64,000 nucleotides of DNA. Origin: Sipunculus nudus. Taxonomy: Eukaryota; Annelida; Sipuncula; Golfingiida; Sipunculidae. The stretch's first letter is position 1, and each line of letters opens with the position of its first letter. The position numbers and the translations under genes are program-made. Positions 23,666 to 35,469 of this stretch are shown here, in pieces. Location: assembly GCA_026874595.1 (NCBI GenBank), contig CM049322.1, positions 28,082,840 through 28,146,839 on the forward strand. Reading direction: 5' to 3'. The notes beneath the pieces were generated by a model. The model saw only the letters and a program-made list of their open reading frames with translations. It was not told where the DNA came from and did not search any database.

Positions 23666-24559
23666 TTCAAGACGATAACCAGGTTTGGAGGAGAACCATA
23701 TAACTCGATATACAGTAGCATTTTGTCGCGCCGGGTCTGCCGGTCCTCTAGTTAACATGCGAGCTGGTTTGCCTTCCAGACGTCTTATTGCTGAAGTGGA
23801 GGCTATCACCCCGCCACAGAACCCCCGGACGGGCAGAAAAGACCAATTCAAATCGTGCTTAGGAGATTGTATCCCCGTCGAACACGCACCTCGACACAGC
23901 GACAGGGAAGCGCTTATATAGGTCTTAAAAATTTACACCCACAACCCTTTGATGTTATGCATGGAAGTCTATCCGTGATCGATCCTGGCAGTCTCTTGTC
24001 AAATTGATCGGGTAATTTTACGTGCGCCAGTGTCTGCTCGCGTTATGTGTACTGCATACAGAGCTTTTGAATATGTCGAAAGCTCTACACAGATTTTTTA
24101 AAAAGAAAATCTGACTTTTCCCCCAACGACTATTATGTTACTGCGGAGGTTTCTGGTTTCTTGAGATAACTTATGGTATATGTCTTTACCGGATGTCATT
24201 TAACGCGGAAGGATCAATCCGCCTGCTCGGGGAGGCCCGAAATCTGACCGGCCTGTCTGCATTAGCCATCTGTGACTGCCGGATTTTCCCAGACTTAGTC
24301 GGGTATAAAAGAAACACCATCAAATATTTATAAAACCCCAGTACCATGTGCTTCATTATATACACCTCCAAAAATCATACAGGACCTAATGTTGGTAAAT
24401 GGTTTATTCAGTGGAACACGGGAAGTAACATCATTTACTCTGCTATGTCTCTAATATGTATATACAGTTAAAACTTCAGTTCATTAATATAGCATTTAAA
24501 CAGATGGCATGGATAATAGGATGTGCATATTTCTGTTTCGAGTTTGTCCCCCCTGCTGT
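23666..24559. other. Unique spacer with unassigned short frames
   Basis: Overlapping frames lie on both strands at 23645-23921. The plus one ends ...QFKSCLGDCIPVEHAPRH and so on. Neither shows a known motif. A TATAAAAG box at 24304-24311 (plus strand) has no convincing gene downstream before the next satellite. Confidence 0.35.
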
Positions 24560-27500
24560 TTCCTTCCTCCCTCTGATTATAAATTATATCAGAGATATTC
24601 TTTTGTTCCCCATCTGACTCCTATTTAACCCTGGGTTTTCTGCCCCCCCCCCTTGCCATAAATTATATTAGAGATATTCATCGGTTCCTCATCTGACTCC
24701 CGTTAGTCTTCCACCCCGGGTTTTCTGCTCCTCACTTGCCATTAATTATATAAGAGATATTCTTCTTTTCCTCATCTAACTCCCGTTAGTCTTCCACCCG
24801 GGTTTCTGCTCCCCCTCTTGCCACTAAACTTATTAGAGATATTCTTCTGTTCCTGATCTAACTCCCGTTAGTTTTCAACCCTGGGTTTTCTGCTCCCTCT
24901 CTTGCCATTAATTATATTAGAGATATTCTTCTGTTCCTCATCTAACTCCCTTTAGACTTCAACCCTGGGTTTTCAGCACCCCTTTGTCACATTAATCATA
25001 TTAGAGATATTCTGTGTGTCTGCTACCCGTCTGGTCATTAATTACATTACAGTTATTCTTATGTTCCTCATATAACTCCCGTTAGTCTTCCACTCTGGGA
25101 TTTCTGCCCCCCCCCTTCTTGCCATTAATTATTTTAGAGATATTCTTCTGTTCCTCATCTAACTCCCGTGAGTCTTCAACCTTGGGTTTTCTGCTCCCCC
25201 TTTTGACATCAATCATATTAAAGATATTTTGTGTGTCTGCTACCCCTCTGGTCATTAATTATATTAGAGAGATTCATCTGTTCCTCATCTGACTCCCGTT
25301 AGTCTTCCACCCTGGGTTTTCTGCTACCCCTCTTGTCATTAATTATATTAGAGATATTCTTCTGTTCTTTATCTGATTCACTTAGTTATATTAGAGATAT
25401 TCTTCTGTTCCTCATCTGACTCTCGTTTGTCTTCCACCCCGGGTTTCCTGACCCCCCGCTTGCCATTAATTGTATTAGAGATATTCTTCTGTTCCTCATC
25501 TAACTCCCGTTAGTCTTCCACCCCGGATTTCTGCTCCCCCTCTTGCCACTAAACTTATTAGAGATATTCTTCTGTTCCTCATCTAACTCCCGTTAGTTTT
25601 CAACCCTGGGTTTTTAGCTCCCCCTCTTGCCATTAATTATATTAGAGATATTCTTCTGTTCCTCATCTAATTCACTTTAGTCTTCAACCCTGGGTTTTCT
25701 GCTCCCCCTCTTGCCATTAATTATATTAGAGATATTCTTCTGTTTCTCTTCTAACTCCCGTTAGTCTTCAACCCTGGGTTTTTAGCTCCCCCTCTTGCCA
25801 TTAATTATATTAGAGATATTCTTCTGTTCCTCATCTAATTCACTTTAGTCTTCAACCCTGGGTTTTCAGCACCCCTTTGTCACATTAATCATATTAGAGA
25901 TATTCTGTGTGTCTGCTACCCGTCTGCATAGTCATTAATTACATTACAGTTATTCTTATGTTCCTCATCTGACTCCCGTTAGTCTTCCACTCTGGGATTT
26001 CTGCCCCCCCCCCCTTCTTGCCATTAATTATTTTAGAGATATTCTTCTGTTCCTCATCTAACTCCCGTGAGTCTTCAATCATGGGATTTCTGCTCCCCCT
26101 CTTGCAATTAATTATATTAGAGATATTATTCTGTTCCTCATCTGACTCCCGTTAGTCTTCAACGCTGGGTTTTTCAGCTCCCTCTCTTGCCATTTATTAC
26201 AATAGAGATATTCTTCTGTTCCTCATCTAACTCCCGTTAGTTTTCCACCCTGGGTTTTCTGCTCCCCCTCTTGTCACTAATTATATTAGATATATTCTTC
26301 TGTTCCTTATCTGATTCCGTTAGTTATATTAGAGATATTCTTCTGTTCCTCATCTGACTCCCGTTAGTCTTTCACCCTGGGTTTTCTTCTACCCCTCTTG
26401 TCATTTATTATATTAGAGATATTCTTCTGTTCCTTATCTGATTCCGTTAGTTATATTAGAGATATTCTTCTGTTACTCATCTGACTCCCGTGAGTCTTCC
26501 ACCCAGGGTTTTCTGCTACCCCTCTTGGCATTAATTATATTAGAGATATTCCTCTGTTCCTTATCTGATTCCGTTAGTTATATGAGAGATATTCTTCTGT
26601 TCCTAATCTGACTCCCGTGAGTCTTCCACCCTGGGTTTTCTGCTCCCCCTCTTGTCATTAATTATATTAGAGATATTCTTCTGTTCCTTATCTGATTCCG
26701 TTAGTTATATTAGAGATATTCTTCTGTTCCTCATCTGACTCCCGTTAGTCTTCCACCCTGGGTTTTCTGCTACCCCTCTTGGCATTAATTATATTAGAGA
26801 TATTCTTCTGTTCCTTATCTGATTCCGTTAGTTATATTAGAGATATTCTTCTGTTCCTCATCTGACTCCCGTTAGTCTTTCACCCTGGGTTTTCTGCTCC
26901 CCCTCTTGTCATTAATTATATTAGAGATATTCTTCTGTTCCTTATCTGATTCCGTTAGTTATATTAGAGATATTCTTCTGTTACTCATCTGACTCCCGTG
27001 AGTCTTCCACCCAGGGTTTTCTGCTACCCCTCTTGGCATTAATTATATTAGAGATATTCCTCTGTTCCTTATCTGATTCCGTTAGTTATATGAGAGATAT
27101 TCTTCTGTTCCTAATCTGACTCCCGTGAGTCTTCCACCCTGGGTTTTCTGCTCCCCCTCTTGTCATTAATTATATTAGAGATATTCTTCTGTTCCTTATC
27201 TGATTCCGTTAGTTATATTAGAGATATTCTTCTGTTCCTCATCTGACTCCCGTTAGTCTTCCACCCTGGGTTTTCTGCTACCCCTCTTGGCATTAATTAT
27301 ATTAGAGATATTCTTCTGTTCCTTATCTGATTCCGTTAGTTATATTAGAGATATTCTTCTGTTCCTCATCTGACTCCCGTTAGTCTTTCACCCTGGGTTT
27401 TCTTCTACCCCTCTTGTCATTTATTATATTAGAGATATTCTTCTGTTCCTTATCTGATTCCGTTAGTTATATTAGAGATATTCTTCTGTTACTCATCTGA

Positions 27501-29555
27501 CTCCCGTGAGTCTTCCACCCAGGGTTTTCTGCTACCCCTCTTGGCATTAATTATATTAGAGATATTCCTCTGTTCCTTATCTGATTCCGTTAGTTATATG
27601 AGAGATATTCTTCTGTTCCTAATCTGACTCCCGTGAGTCTTCCACCCTGGGTTTTCTGCTCCCCCTCTTGTCATTAATTATATTAGAGATATTCTTCTGT
27701 TCCTTATCTGATTCCGTTAGTTATATTAGAGATATTCTTCTGTTCCTCATCTGACTCCCGTTAGTCTTCCACCCTGGGTTTTCTGCTACCCCTCTTGGCA
27801 TTAATTATATTAGAGATATTCTTCTGTTCCTTATCTGATTCCGTAAGTTATATTAGAGATATTCTTCTGTTCCTCATCTGACTCCCGTTAGTCTTCCACC
27901 CTGGGTTTTCTGCTACCCCTCTTGTCATTTATTATATTAGAGATATTCTTCTGTTCCTTATCTGATTCCGTTAGTTATATTAGAGATATTCTTCTGTTCC
28001 TCATTTGACTCCCGTTAGTCTTCCACCCTGGGTTTTCTGCTCACCCTCTTGGCATTAATTATATTAGAGATATTCTTCTGTTCCTTATCTGATTCCGTTA
28101 GTTATATTAGAGATATTCTTCTGTTCCTCATCTGACTCCCGTTAGTCTTCCACCCTGGGTTTTCTGCTACCCCTCTTGTCATTTATTATATTAGAGATAT
28201 TCTTCTGTTCCTTATCTGATTCCGTTAGATATATTAGAGATATTCTTCTGTTCCTCATCTGACTCCCGTTAGTCTTCCATCCTGGGTTTTCTGCTACCCC
28301 TTTGGCATTAATTATATTAGAGATATTCTTCTGTTCCTTATCTGATTCCGTTAGTTATATTAGAGATATTTTTTTGTTCCTCATCTGACTCCCGTAAGTC
28401 TTCCACCCTGGGTTTTCTGCTACCCCTCTTGGCATTAATTATATTAGAGATATTCTTCTGTTCCTTATCTGATTCCGTTAGTTTTATTAGAGATATTCTT
28501 CTGTTCCTCATCTGACTCCCGTGAGTCTTCCACCCAGGGTTTTCCGCTACCCCTCTTGGCATTAATTATATTAGAGATATTCTTCTGTTCCTTATCTGAT
28601 TCCGTTAGATATATTAGAGATATTCTTCTGTTCCTCATCTGACTCCCGTTAGTCTTCCATCCTGGGTTTTCTGCTACCCCTCTTGGCATTAATTATATTA
28701 GAGATATTCTTCTGTTCCTTATCTGATTCCGTTAGTTTTATTAGAGATATTCTTCTGTTCCTCATCTGACTCCCGTGAGTCTTCCACCCAGGGTTTTCCG
28801 CTACCCCTCTTGGCATTAATTATATTAGAGATATTCTTCTGTTCCTTATCTGATTCCGTTAGTTATATGAGAGATATTCTTCTGTTCCTCATCTGACTCC
28901 CGTGAGTCTTCCACCCTGGGTTTTCTGCTACCCCTCTTGGCATTAATTATATTAGAGATATTCTTCTGTTCCTTATCTGATTCCGTTAGTTATATGAGAG
29001 ATATTCTTCTGTTCCTCATCTGACTCCCGTGAGTCTTCCACCCTGGGTTTTCTGCTACCCCTCTTGGCATTAATTATATTAGAGATATTCTTCTGTTCCT
29101 TATCTGATTCCGTTAGTTATATTAGAGATATTCTTCTGTTCCTCATCTGACTCCCGTAAGTCTTCCACCCTGGGTTTTCTGCTACCCCTCTTGGCATTAA
29201 TTATATTAGAGATATTCTTCTGTTCCTTATCTGATTCCGTTAGTTATATTAGAGATATTCTTCTGTTCCTCATCTGACTCCCGTTAGTCTTCCACCCTGG
29301 GTTTTCTGCTACCCCTCTTGGCATTAATTATATTAGAGTTATTCTTCTGTTCCTTATCTGATTCCGTTAGTTATATGAGAGATATTCTTCTGTTCCTCAT
29401 CTGACTCCCGTGAGTCTTCCACCCTGGGTTTTCTGCTACCCCTCTTGTCATTAATTATATTAGAGATATTCTTCTGTTCCTTATCTGATTCCGTTAGTTA
29501 TATTAGAGATATTCTTCTGTTCTTCATCTGACTCCCGTAAGTCTTCCCTCCTGGG
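24560..29555. repeat. 5-kb hierarchical satellite (84, 127 and 508 bp)
   Basis: The base unit of 84 bp runs from ATTAATTATATTAGAGATAT through TTCTGTTCCTCATCTGACTC to the CCCTGGGTTTTCTGC segment (measured 25631 to 25715). From about 26270 a 43-bp partial duplication (ATTCTTCTGTTCCTTATCTG plus ATTCCGTTAGTTAT) makes a 127-bp dimer (measured 28924, 29051, 29178). Within 26380-27905 four dimers form a 508-bp super-unit present about three times: TGTTACTCAT at 26471, 26979 and 27487; CCTCTGTTCC at 26551, 27059 and 27567. The plus strand is pyrimidine-rich. No coding meaning. Confidence 0.97.
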
Positions 29556-30560
29556 TGTCGTCTGTGAAACATACCTCTGAATTTGAAAAGATTACCCTTC
29601 TACTGGTAATCACTGTTGCGTATTTCCACTGAAGCGACTGGCCTACTATTTACTCCATCCGAACAGACCATTTTGGTTCTTCCACCCGGCCTGACGTGAT
29701 GGGACTCCGTCATAATACACGATCACTGAGTAGCTCTTAGAACCGGCGTACCCTAATTGTTTACACACAATCATTTGCTTGAAAAAAGAGATGCTCATTT
29801 GATCAAATAATCTTTTGTTAATAATACTGTTTGACTACTGGAACACTCTATCGGGCAGCATGGCTGACCAGATTTTCGTGTTTTTGTCCCTTTCTGACAG
29901 TTTTGGCTTAATGTTGTAATGTGTGGTTATTAGTAAATTCATCACTTATGATATTCAGAGTTATTGAGGAACACATAAAATACATTTTATTTTTCAGAAA
30001 CATATTGGTGAATCCTATCAACGATAGGACATATGTTGAGTAACTGACTGAGTTCTGGTGTCTGAATTCTTTCCAATGGCCCTGTATAGAGGCACCCACC
30101 CATTTGTGTGATCTGTCAGACACAAGAAGCCTGGGAGGCGGGGAGAGGGGTCTGAGGGCTGCCCGGGGCCGTCATCCAGGACAGGGGCTGAAAGAGCCTT
30201 ATCTGACACCCTGCCCCGCCCGCGACCTCCGTGCACTCAGCCTGCACTTCACCCAGACGGCAACCCTCGACGAGAGCGTCAGTTCTAGGTAAAACCCCGC
30301 GAACAAAGGACCTGTCACCCATACAAGCCGCCGATTAAATGACACAATCCAGCAATCCTATCCTAAGTCCTTGTCTTTGGCAATTGCAATTGTCGCTGTT
30401 GATGGGATCAGACGATCCTAATAGCGATTATGACGGCAGTGCTACATGTGACACTTAACATTTCATTTTTGTCAGTATTTATCGCAGGTACAAGAACAGT
30501 TTGGATAATTGGCCTGAACGCGTCAGGATTATGCTTTCGACAGCTTATGGTGTTTGTCTG
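29556..30560. other. Unique spacer with a GC-rich island
   Basis: Bases 30125-30300 are clearly GC-rich. A plus frame (30104-30292) ends ...TQTATLDESVSSR at TAG-GTAAAA, which could be a donor. Competing frames are open too, and no acceptor is clear, so no exon is called. A G-quadruplex motif lies at 30133-30158. Confidence 0.4.
30133..30158 (+). other. Potential G-quadruplex
   Basis: Four G runs (30133-30135, 30140-30143, 30147-30150, 30156-30158) are separated by loops of 4, 3 and 5 bases, fitting the G3+N1-7 rule. Confidence 0.6.
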
Positions 30561-30614
30561 TTAAGATAAGATAAGATAAGATATACTTTATTAATCCCAA
30601 GCTGGGATTCCTTT
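30560..30614 (-). mobile_element. 3' tail of a CR1/L2/Rex-type LINE (truncated)
   Basis: On the minus strand the sequence reads AATCCC-AGCTT-GGGATT (a perfect 6-bp stem), then AATAAAGTATA and a (TCTTA)n tail of about five units. A terminal stem-loop with GGGATTAATAAAGTAT before a short tandem tail is typical of non-LTR retrotransposons of the CR1/L2 group. No ORF2 sequence continues to the right, so it is a severely 5'-truncated copy. Confidence 0.6.
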
Positions 30615-30639
30615 ATATGTCGGTCTGTTTAGTTAATTT

Positions 30640-30960
30640 GTCTTTTATTCCAACTGTTTGCCAATTTCCTTGTCTTTCATTTAGTCTGTTTCTTTGGTAT
30701 TCTGATTATTTGCCTATTTCTGTGTCTGTCTATTTATTTGGCTTTTTTATCGTCTGTCTATTTACTTGGCTTTTTTACCGTTTGTCTATTTATTGGGCAT
30801 TTTTACTGTCTGTTTGTCTAATTCTTTGTGTATTTTAGGTCTAATTCTTTGTCTGCCAGTCTGTTTATTTGTCTATTTCTTTATTTGTATATTTATTGTC
30901 TATCTTTCTTTGTCTATCTATTTTATGTAATTTCTTCATTGGAATATTTATTTTTCTGTT
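30640..30960. repeat. Degenerate T-rich repeat of about 32 bp
   Basis: Diverged copies of TCTATTTATTTGGCTTTTTT plus ATCGTCTG, best seen at 30727-30820. Hydrophobic open frames here reflect T-richness. Confidence 0.65.
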
Positions 30961-31099
30961 ATCAGGATTGTTAATTATTCGCGGGGTATTTTTATGTAAC
31001 TTGCATATGATGATCTATCACCGGCGTATGGGATTTTTAACTAGGCTCGCCTCTTATCCCTTTATTATCGCTCAACTGTTACCCTCATTGAAACTATTC

Positions 31100-31630
31100 T
31101 GTAATATAGGAACACAGAGTGTGAAGTGTCCTGTGAGGCCTAACTGTTTATTTATCACAGTGAGTGGAGTGTCTTGTGAGGCCTACCTGTTTATTTATCA
31201 CAGTGAGTGGAGTGTCTTACGAAGCATACCTGTTTATTTATCACAGTGAGTGGAGTGTCTTGTGAGGCCTACCTGTTTATTTATCACAGTGAGTGGAGTG
31301 TCTTGTGAGGCCTACCTGTTTATTTATCACAGTGAGTGGAGTGTCGTACGAAGCCTACCTGTTTATTTATCACAGTGAGTGGAGTGTCTTACGAAGCATA
31401 CCTGTTTATTTATCACAGTGAGTGGAGTGTCTTACGAAGCATACCTGTTTATTTATCACAGTGAGTGGAGTGTCTTACGAAGCATACCTGTTTATTTATC
31501 ACAGTGAGTGGAGTGTCTTACGAAGCATACCTGTTTATTTATCACAGTGAGTGTAGTGTCTTACGAAGCATACCTGTTTATTTATCACAGTGAGTGTAGT
31601 GTCTTACGAAGCATACCTGTTTACTTATTT
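31100..31630. repeat. 43-bp minisatellite
   Basis: About 12 copies of CCTGTTTATTTATCACAGTG plus AGTGGAGTGTCTTACGAAGC, period 43 (31381 to 31424). There are two sequence classes, TTGTGAGGCCTA and TTACGAAGCATA. Confidence 0.95.
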
Positions 31631-32689
31631 CTGTTAACAATCATTATCACGTCAGAGGTGTGATTGGTTCATGAGTGCTTTATCAATAAAATACCTGGTA
31701 ATAATTATAATTGTATTTAATAAGACAATCACCCTGTTAATCTGACATAATTATGTACCTTTATGAAAGACATGAGATCAGAATAAACAAGCACTTTTAT
31801 CTGTTACTTTCAAGTGTACATGTATCAGATGATACTACATCTTAAACCAACCTAGAACACCAATCGCGTTTTCGCGTGGTACACGAACTGTAGCACAGAT
31901 TATAAGCTAAATTCAAGATGTCAACAGAAATTCTAGAAAATGTTATTTTCTTTATCATTTCCAACAACACAACACAGGACACTGCCGGTCCCTGATAAAG
32001 ACATTCCTATAAATTGTCGTAAGGATGAGGTCAATACCAAGTGGAAGCCAAGTTCTGTTATGAACTAATAGAAACAACGTGACCACAAATATGCAACAAA
32101 CCAACAGACAACACTATTAATCATTACACATACACACAGGCACATACCAGTCTGATTAATTGATTTTATTGTTTCGCCCTTGTTAAAATTGGAGGGGAGA
32201 TTATTGTCGAATTTATGCACACATATTGACAATCAGCACCATGAGTGTATTTATGTGTATATTTATTAATCTCCATTTTGTTTATTCATACACAGGAAAA
32301 AGACGTTCAGGTATATAAGTACATATGGTGCCTGACCGGTGTGAAGCAGGCTGCGTGTATTGATTTGGTTAAGTCCGGAGGTCTGGAGGTCCTACTTCCA
32401 GGTGTCCCACACAGAATGTCCCTCTCCACAACAATATAATCTGTGTGCCGCCTCTTTTAGCAGACAAGTCTTTCAGCTGTAAGTTTACAAGGCTGCTTCT
32501 TGGTAATCGGCTCGTTTGTTTATGTTTGTGTCTGTGTGTGTGAGAGAGAGTGTGTATGTGTGTACATATCGCTGCCTTGCACGCATTCATATCTTCATCA
32601 TCAAGGCAAATAAATATCCATATAGATTGTGAATTGAGTGTATTGTAATAACATGGTAAACAGATAAAATATAAATATATGGGACTTAC
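31631..32689. other. AT-rich unique spacer
   Basis: Contains a short GT-rich tract near 32525-32560. Small acceptor-donor pairs occur (for example ACACAG...TTCAG-GTATAT near 32295), but the implied exons are too short to trust. Confidence 0.4.
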
Positions 32690-32736
32690 CTGGTTCATAT
32701 CTTTATCAGAAAACAGCGGGTCCCTCGTTCTTTACC
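32690..32736 (-). other. Candidate small exon, probably 5' UTR
   Basis: On the minus strand a strong acceptor (TTATTATCCTTTTCAG) precedes 47 bases that end at a consensus donor, CAG-GTAAGT. All three frames through the exon hit a stop. An ATG followed by AAC CAG sits directly before the donor, so it could be a 5'-UTR exon whose coding begins M-N-Q. No partner exon was found. Confidence 0.35.
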
Positions 32737-33480
32737 CTGAAAAGGATAATAACTGTATTAATTAAAAGCAATGGATATCGAAAAGACCCACCTAAATATA
32801 CAAGCATTCAATAAAAAATTAATAATCATATGTGGCTGATGGGTCACACGTGACCATTCACATATGACTGCTTATCTGAGGTGGATGAACTAATTTGTGC
32901 ATATCTTGGAATTTTCAGCTTCATGACACATTTACAGTTTATATCAGAAATGTCAGCTTTATATACTTTATATAAATGTGACAGTGCACTCAGTGTGAAC
33001 GTTACACAGTGAGTATATGCGTCTGTGTGTGTACACATCCACTGGGTGACCTTTATATAGGTTTCTCTGGAGCAACGTGTAAGCCTGCCACCATATTGTG
33101 TATTTCACATATTTCCCAGGTTTCCCTATTTGGTATCGTTCAACGTATGTCACTTACAGCTTTTCCTATATGATATGTTTATTCCGAGTGTTTATATTAG
33201 TATATGACAATGTACTCATTGTTTCAGTGTAAAATAACCAGTAATATATGTTTCCTTGAACCCATCACCAATACCATAAGTATATAACCAAAGGACCGAA
33301 ACATTTTCCTGTGTACATATAAGATGATGTTACTTCAATAAATAATGCATGTCCGACTTAAACCTGCGTATAAATATATTATTTTTTAAGTAGGCTTTCG
33401 TCGTTTTTGTTTTAATTCCTGGAAGTTCATGCCCTGTAATCCATGAGCATATCTTGAACTATGGGTGATGTTGCACGTGA
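32737..33480. other. AT-rich unique spacer
   Basis: No repeat structure or recognised gene. Confidence 0.5.
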
Positions 33481-33488
33481 CACTGCAG

Positions 33489-33615
33489 TATCGTCACGGT
33501 CAGGAGGGCGTGTACTGTCTGGAGGGAATTGAGTTGGTCGGTTCCCATTGGTCTTAGCACCCTCTGTGTGACATACGTCTACGAGGACGGGACAGAGTAC
33601 CGCCAGTACAAAAAG
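33489..33615 (+). CDS. Weak candidate exon, family unknown
   Basis: The frame is open from the stop at 33478-33480 to AAG-GTACAC (donor after 33615), with a possible acceptor GCAG at 33485-33488. The C-terminal part, TLCVTYVYEDGTEYRQYKK, looks like real protein. In the first half a different frame (GVYCLEGIELVGSHW) looks better, hinting at a frameshifted relic. No family recognised. Confidence 0.2.
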
Positions 33616-33799
33616 GTACACCTCTGTATAAGTACAAGACCATCTTAAACTCCCGAAAGCCGTGTTATTTATGTTTTTTTTCGTGAAATATACCGAGAAA
33701 ACGTGGGCAGATACAAACATAGCAGTTGGAACATTGTGCACAGGGTACCTACTGCATAAGATACACCTTCCATCTTAATTAAAGTGGATAAGCAGGAGG

Positions 33800-34815
33800 G
33801 GCCGGACCGAGGACGGTCAGCCGGCGAGCCGGACGCATAGATTGAGGAAGAACAGCCGTCGAGCCGGACACACAGACTGAGTAAGGACAGCCGGCGAGCC
33901 GGACATAAAGACTGCCGGCGAGTCAGACACATAGATTACCGAAAGACAGCTGGCGAGCCAGACACATAGATTGAGGAAGGACAGCCAACGAGCCAGACAC
34001 ACAGACTGAAGAAGGACAGCCGACGAGCCGGATACATAGACTGAGGAAGGACAGCCGGCGGGCCGGACACAAAGACTGAGAAAGGACAGCCGACGAGCCG
34101 GACACATAGACTGAGGAAGGACAGCCGGCGGGCCGGACACAAAGACTGAGAAAGGACAGCCGACGAGCCGGACACATAGACTGAGGAAGATCAGCCGACG
34201 AGCCGGACACACAGACTGAGGAAGGACAGCCGGCGAGCAGCTCAAACAGACTGAGGAAGGACAGCCGACGAGCCGGACACATAGACTGAGGAAGGATAGC
34301 CGACGAGCCGGATACACAGACTGAGGAAGGACAGCCGGCGAGCCGGGTACATGGACTGAGGAAGGACAGCCGACGAGCCGGACACATAGACTGAGGAAGG
34401 ACAGCCGGCGGGCCGGACACAAAGACTGAGAAAGGACAGCCGACGAGCCGGACACATAGACTGAGGAAGATCAGCCGACGAGCCGGACACACAGACTGAG
34501 GAAGGACAGCCGGCGAGCAGCTCAAACAGACTGAGGAAGGACAGCCGACGAGCCGGACACATAGACTGAGGAAGGATAGCCGACGAGCCGGATACACAGA
34601 CTGAGGAAGGACAGCCGGCGAGCCGGGTACATAGACTGAGGAAGGACAACCGACGAGCCGGACACATAGACTGAGGAAGGACAGCCGACGAGCCGAACAC
34701 ACAGACTGAGGAAGGATAGCCGGCGAGCCGGACACACAGACTGAGGAGACACAGCCGGTGAGCCAATACTAGACTGAAGAAGGATAGCCGGCGGACTATA
34801 GACTGAGGAAGCTGT
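33800..34815. repeat. 35-bp GC-rich minisatellite
   Basis: About 29 copies of GAAGGACAGCCGACGAGCCG plus GACACATAGACTGAG, period 35 (34021 to 34056). The minus strand of the unit has no stop in any frame, so all three frames stay open and encode the same 35-residue cycle in different phase (for example ARRLSFLSLCVRL). A block of about 280 bp is duplicated within the array (34076-34360 resembles 34390-34650). Confidence 0.95.
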
Positions 34816-35465
34816 TCAGTACTGCGTGTGAGGGCGTGTGCTAATTATCATGCTGCTGACTGAACATGAAAGAGGAAAATAGAACGATGTATTGACCTAA
34901 CCAAACGTTCACTTAGACAGCAAGTACTATACTGTGTAGTGTATTAATACACATCACTCCATATAGTCATCATCACCATGATCATTAGTCATATTGATCA
35001 TCGTCTTTATCATGTTACCCTCGTTGTTGTTTTCTACCCTAATGTCATCATCATCATCATCACCTATACTTAACAGTTGACTATACTTGTAATTGGCGAT
35101 CGTAAATTTAATGAAAGTTCTTGAAAAGAAGTGTGAAGAAAGTTGTCTTTAAAAAGCTAGTAGTTTGATTAAAATGGAAATGGTGCGGCCTGGGTCAGCC
35201 AGCTGACTTTGCTTCAGGCTGTGCTCTCGTCTGCCACGTTTTAATCACAACTACATAACATTAATCATCATATTAAATGCCATGCACACACGCGCCCAAA
35301 AGTGAACTCATCGGTCATGGAAAATATCGACCAAGTGTGCACGTGCCTAACGCGGGGAGTAGCACGTGCCACAATTCTACACTTGTGCATTAATAAAGGC
35401 GATCCATTCTTGTCTAGTTGATGTTGATACAGTCTAAATGAAGATATCAAAACGTTAGGACATCG
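34816..35465. other. Unique spacer
   Basis: A short ATC-trinucleotide run near 35045-35060. No gene seen. Confidence 0.5.
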
Positions 35466-35469
35466 CTAA

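Noticed and set aside
24304-24311. TATAAAAG as a core promoter
   Set aside because: A single TATA match in AT-rich DNA, with no exon or initiator before the satellite at 24560.
33817-34766. Overlapping minus-strand frames of 270, 212 and 174 codons
   Set aside because: A 35-bp unit with no stop on minus leaves all three frames open. A random 35-mer is stop-free on one strand with probability about (61/64)^35, near 0.19, so this is not surprising among more than a dozen arrays.
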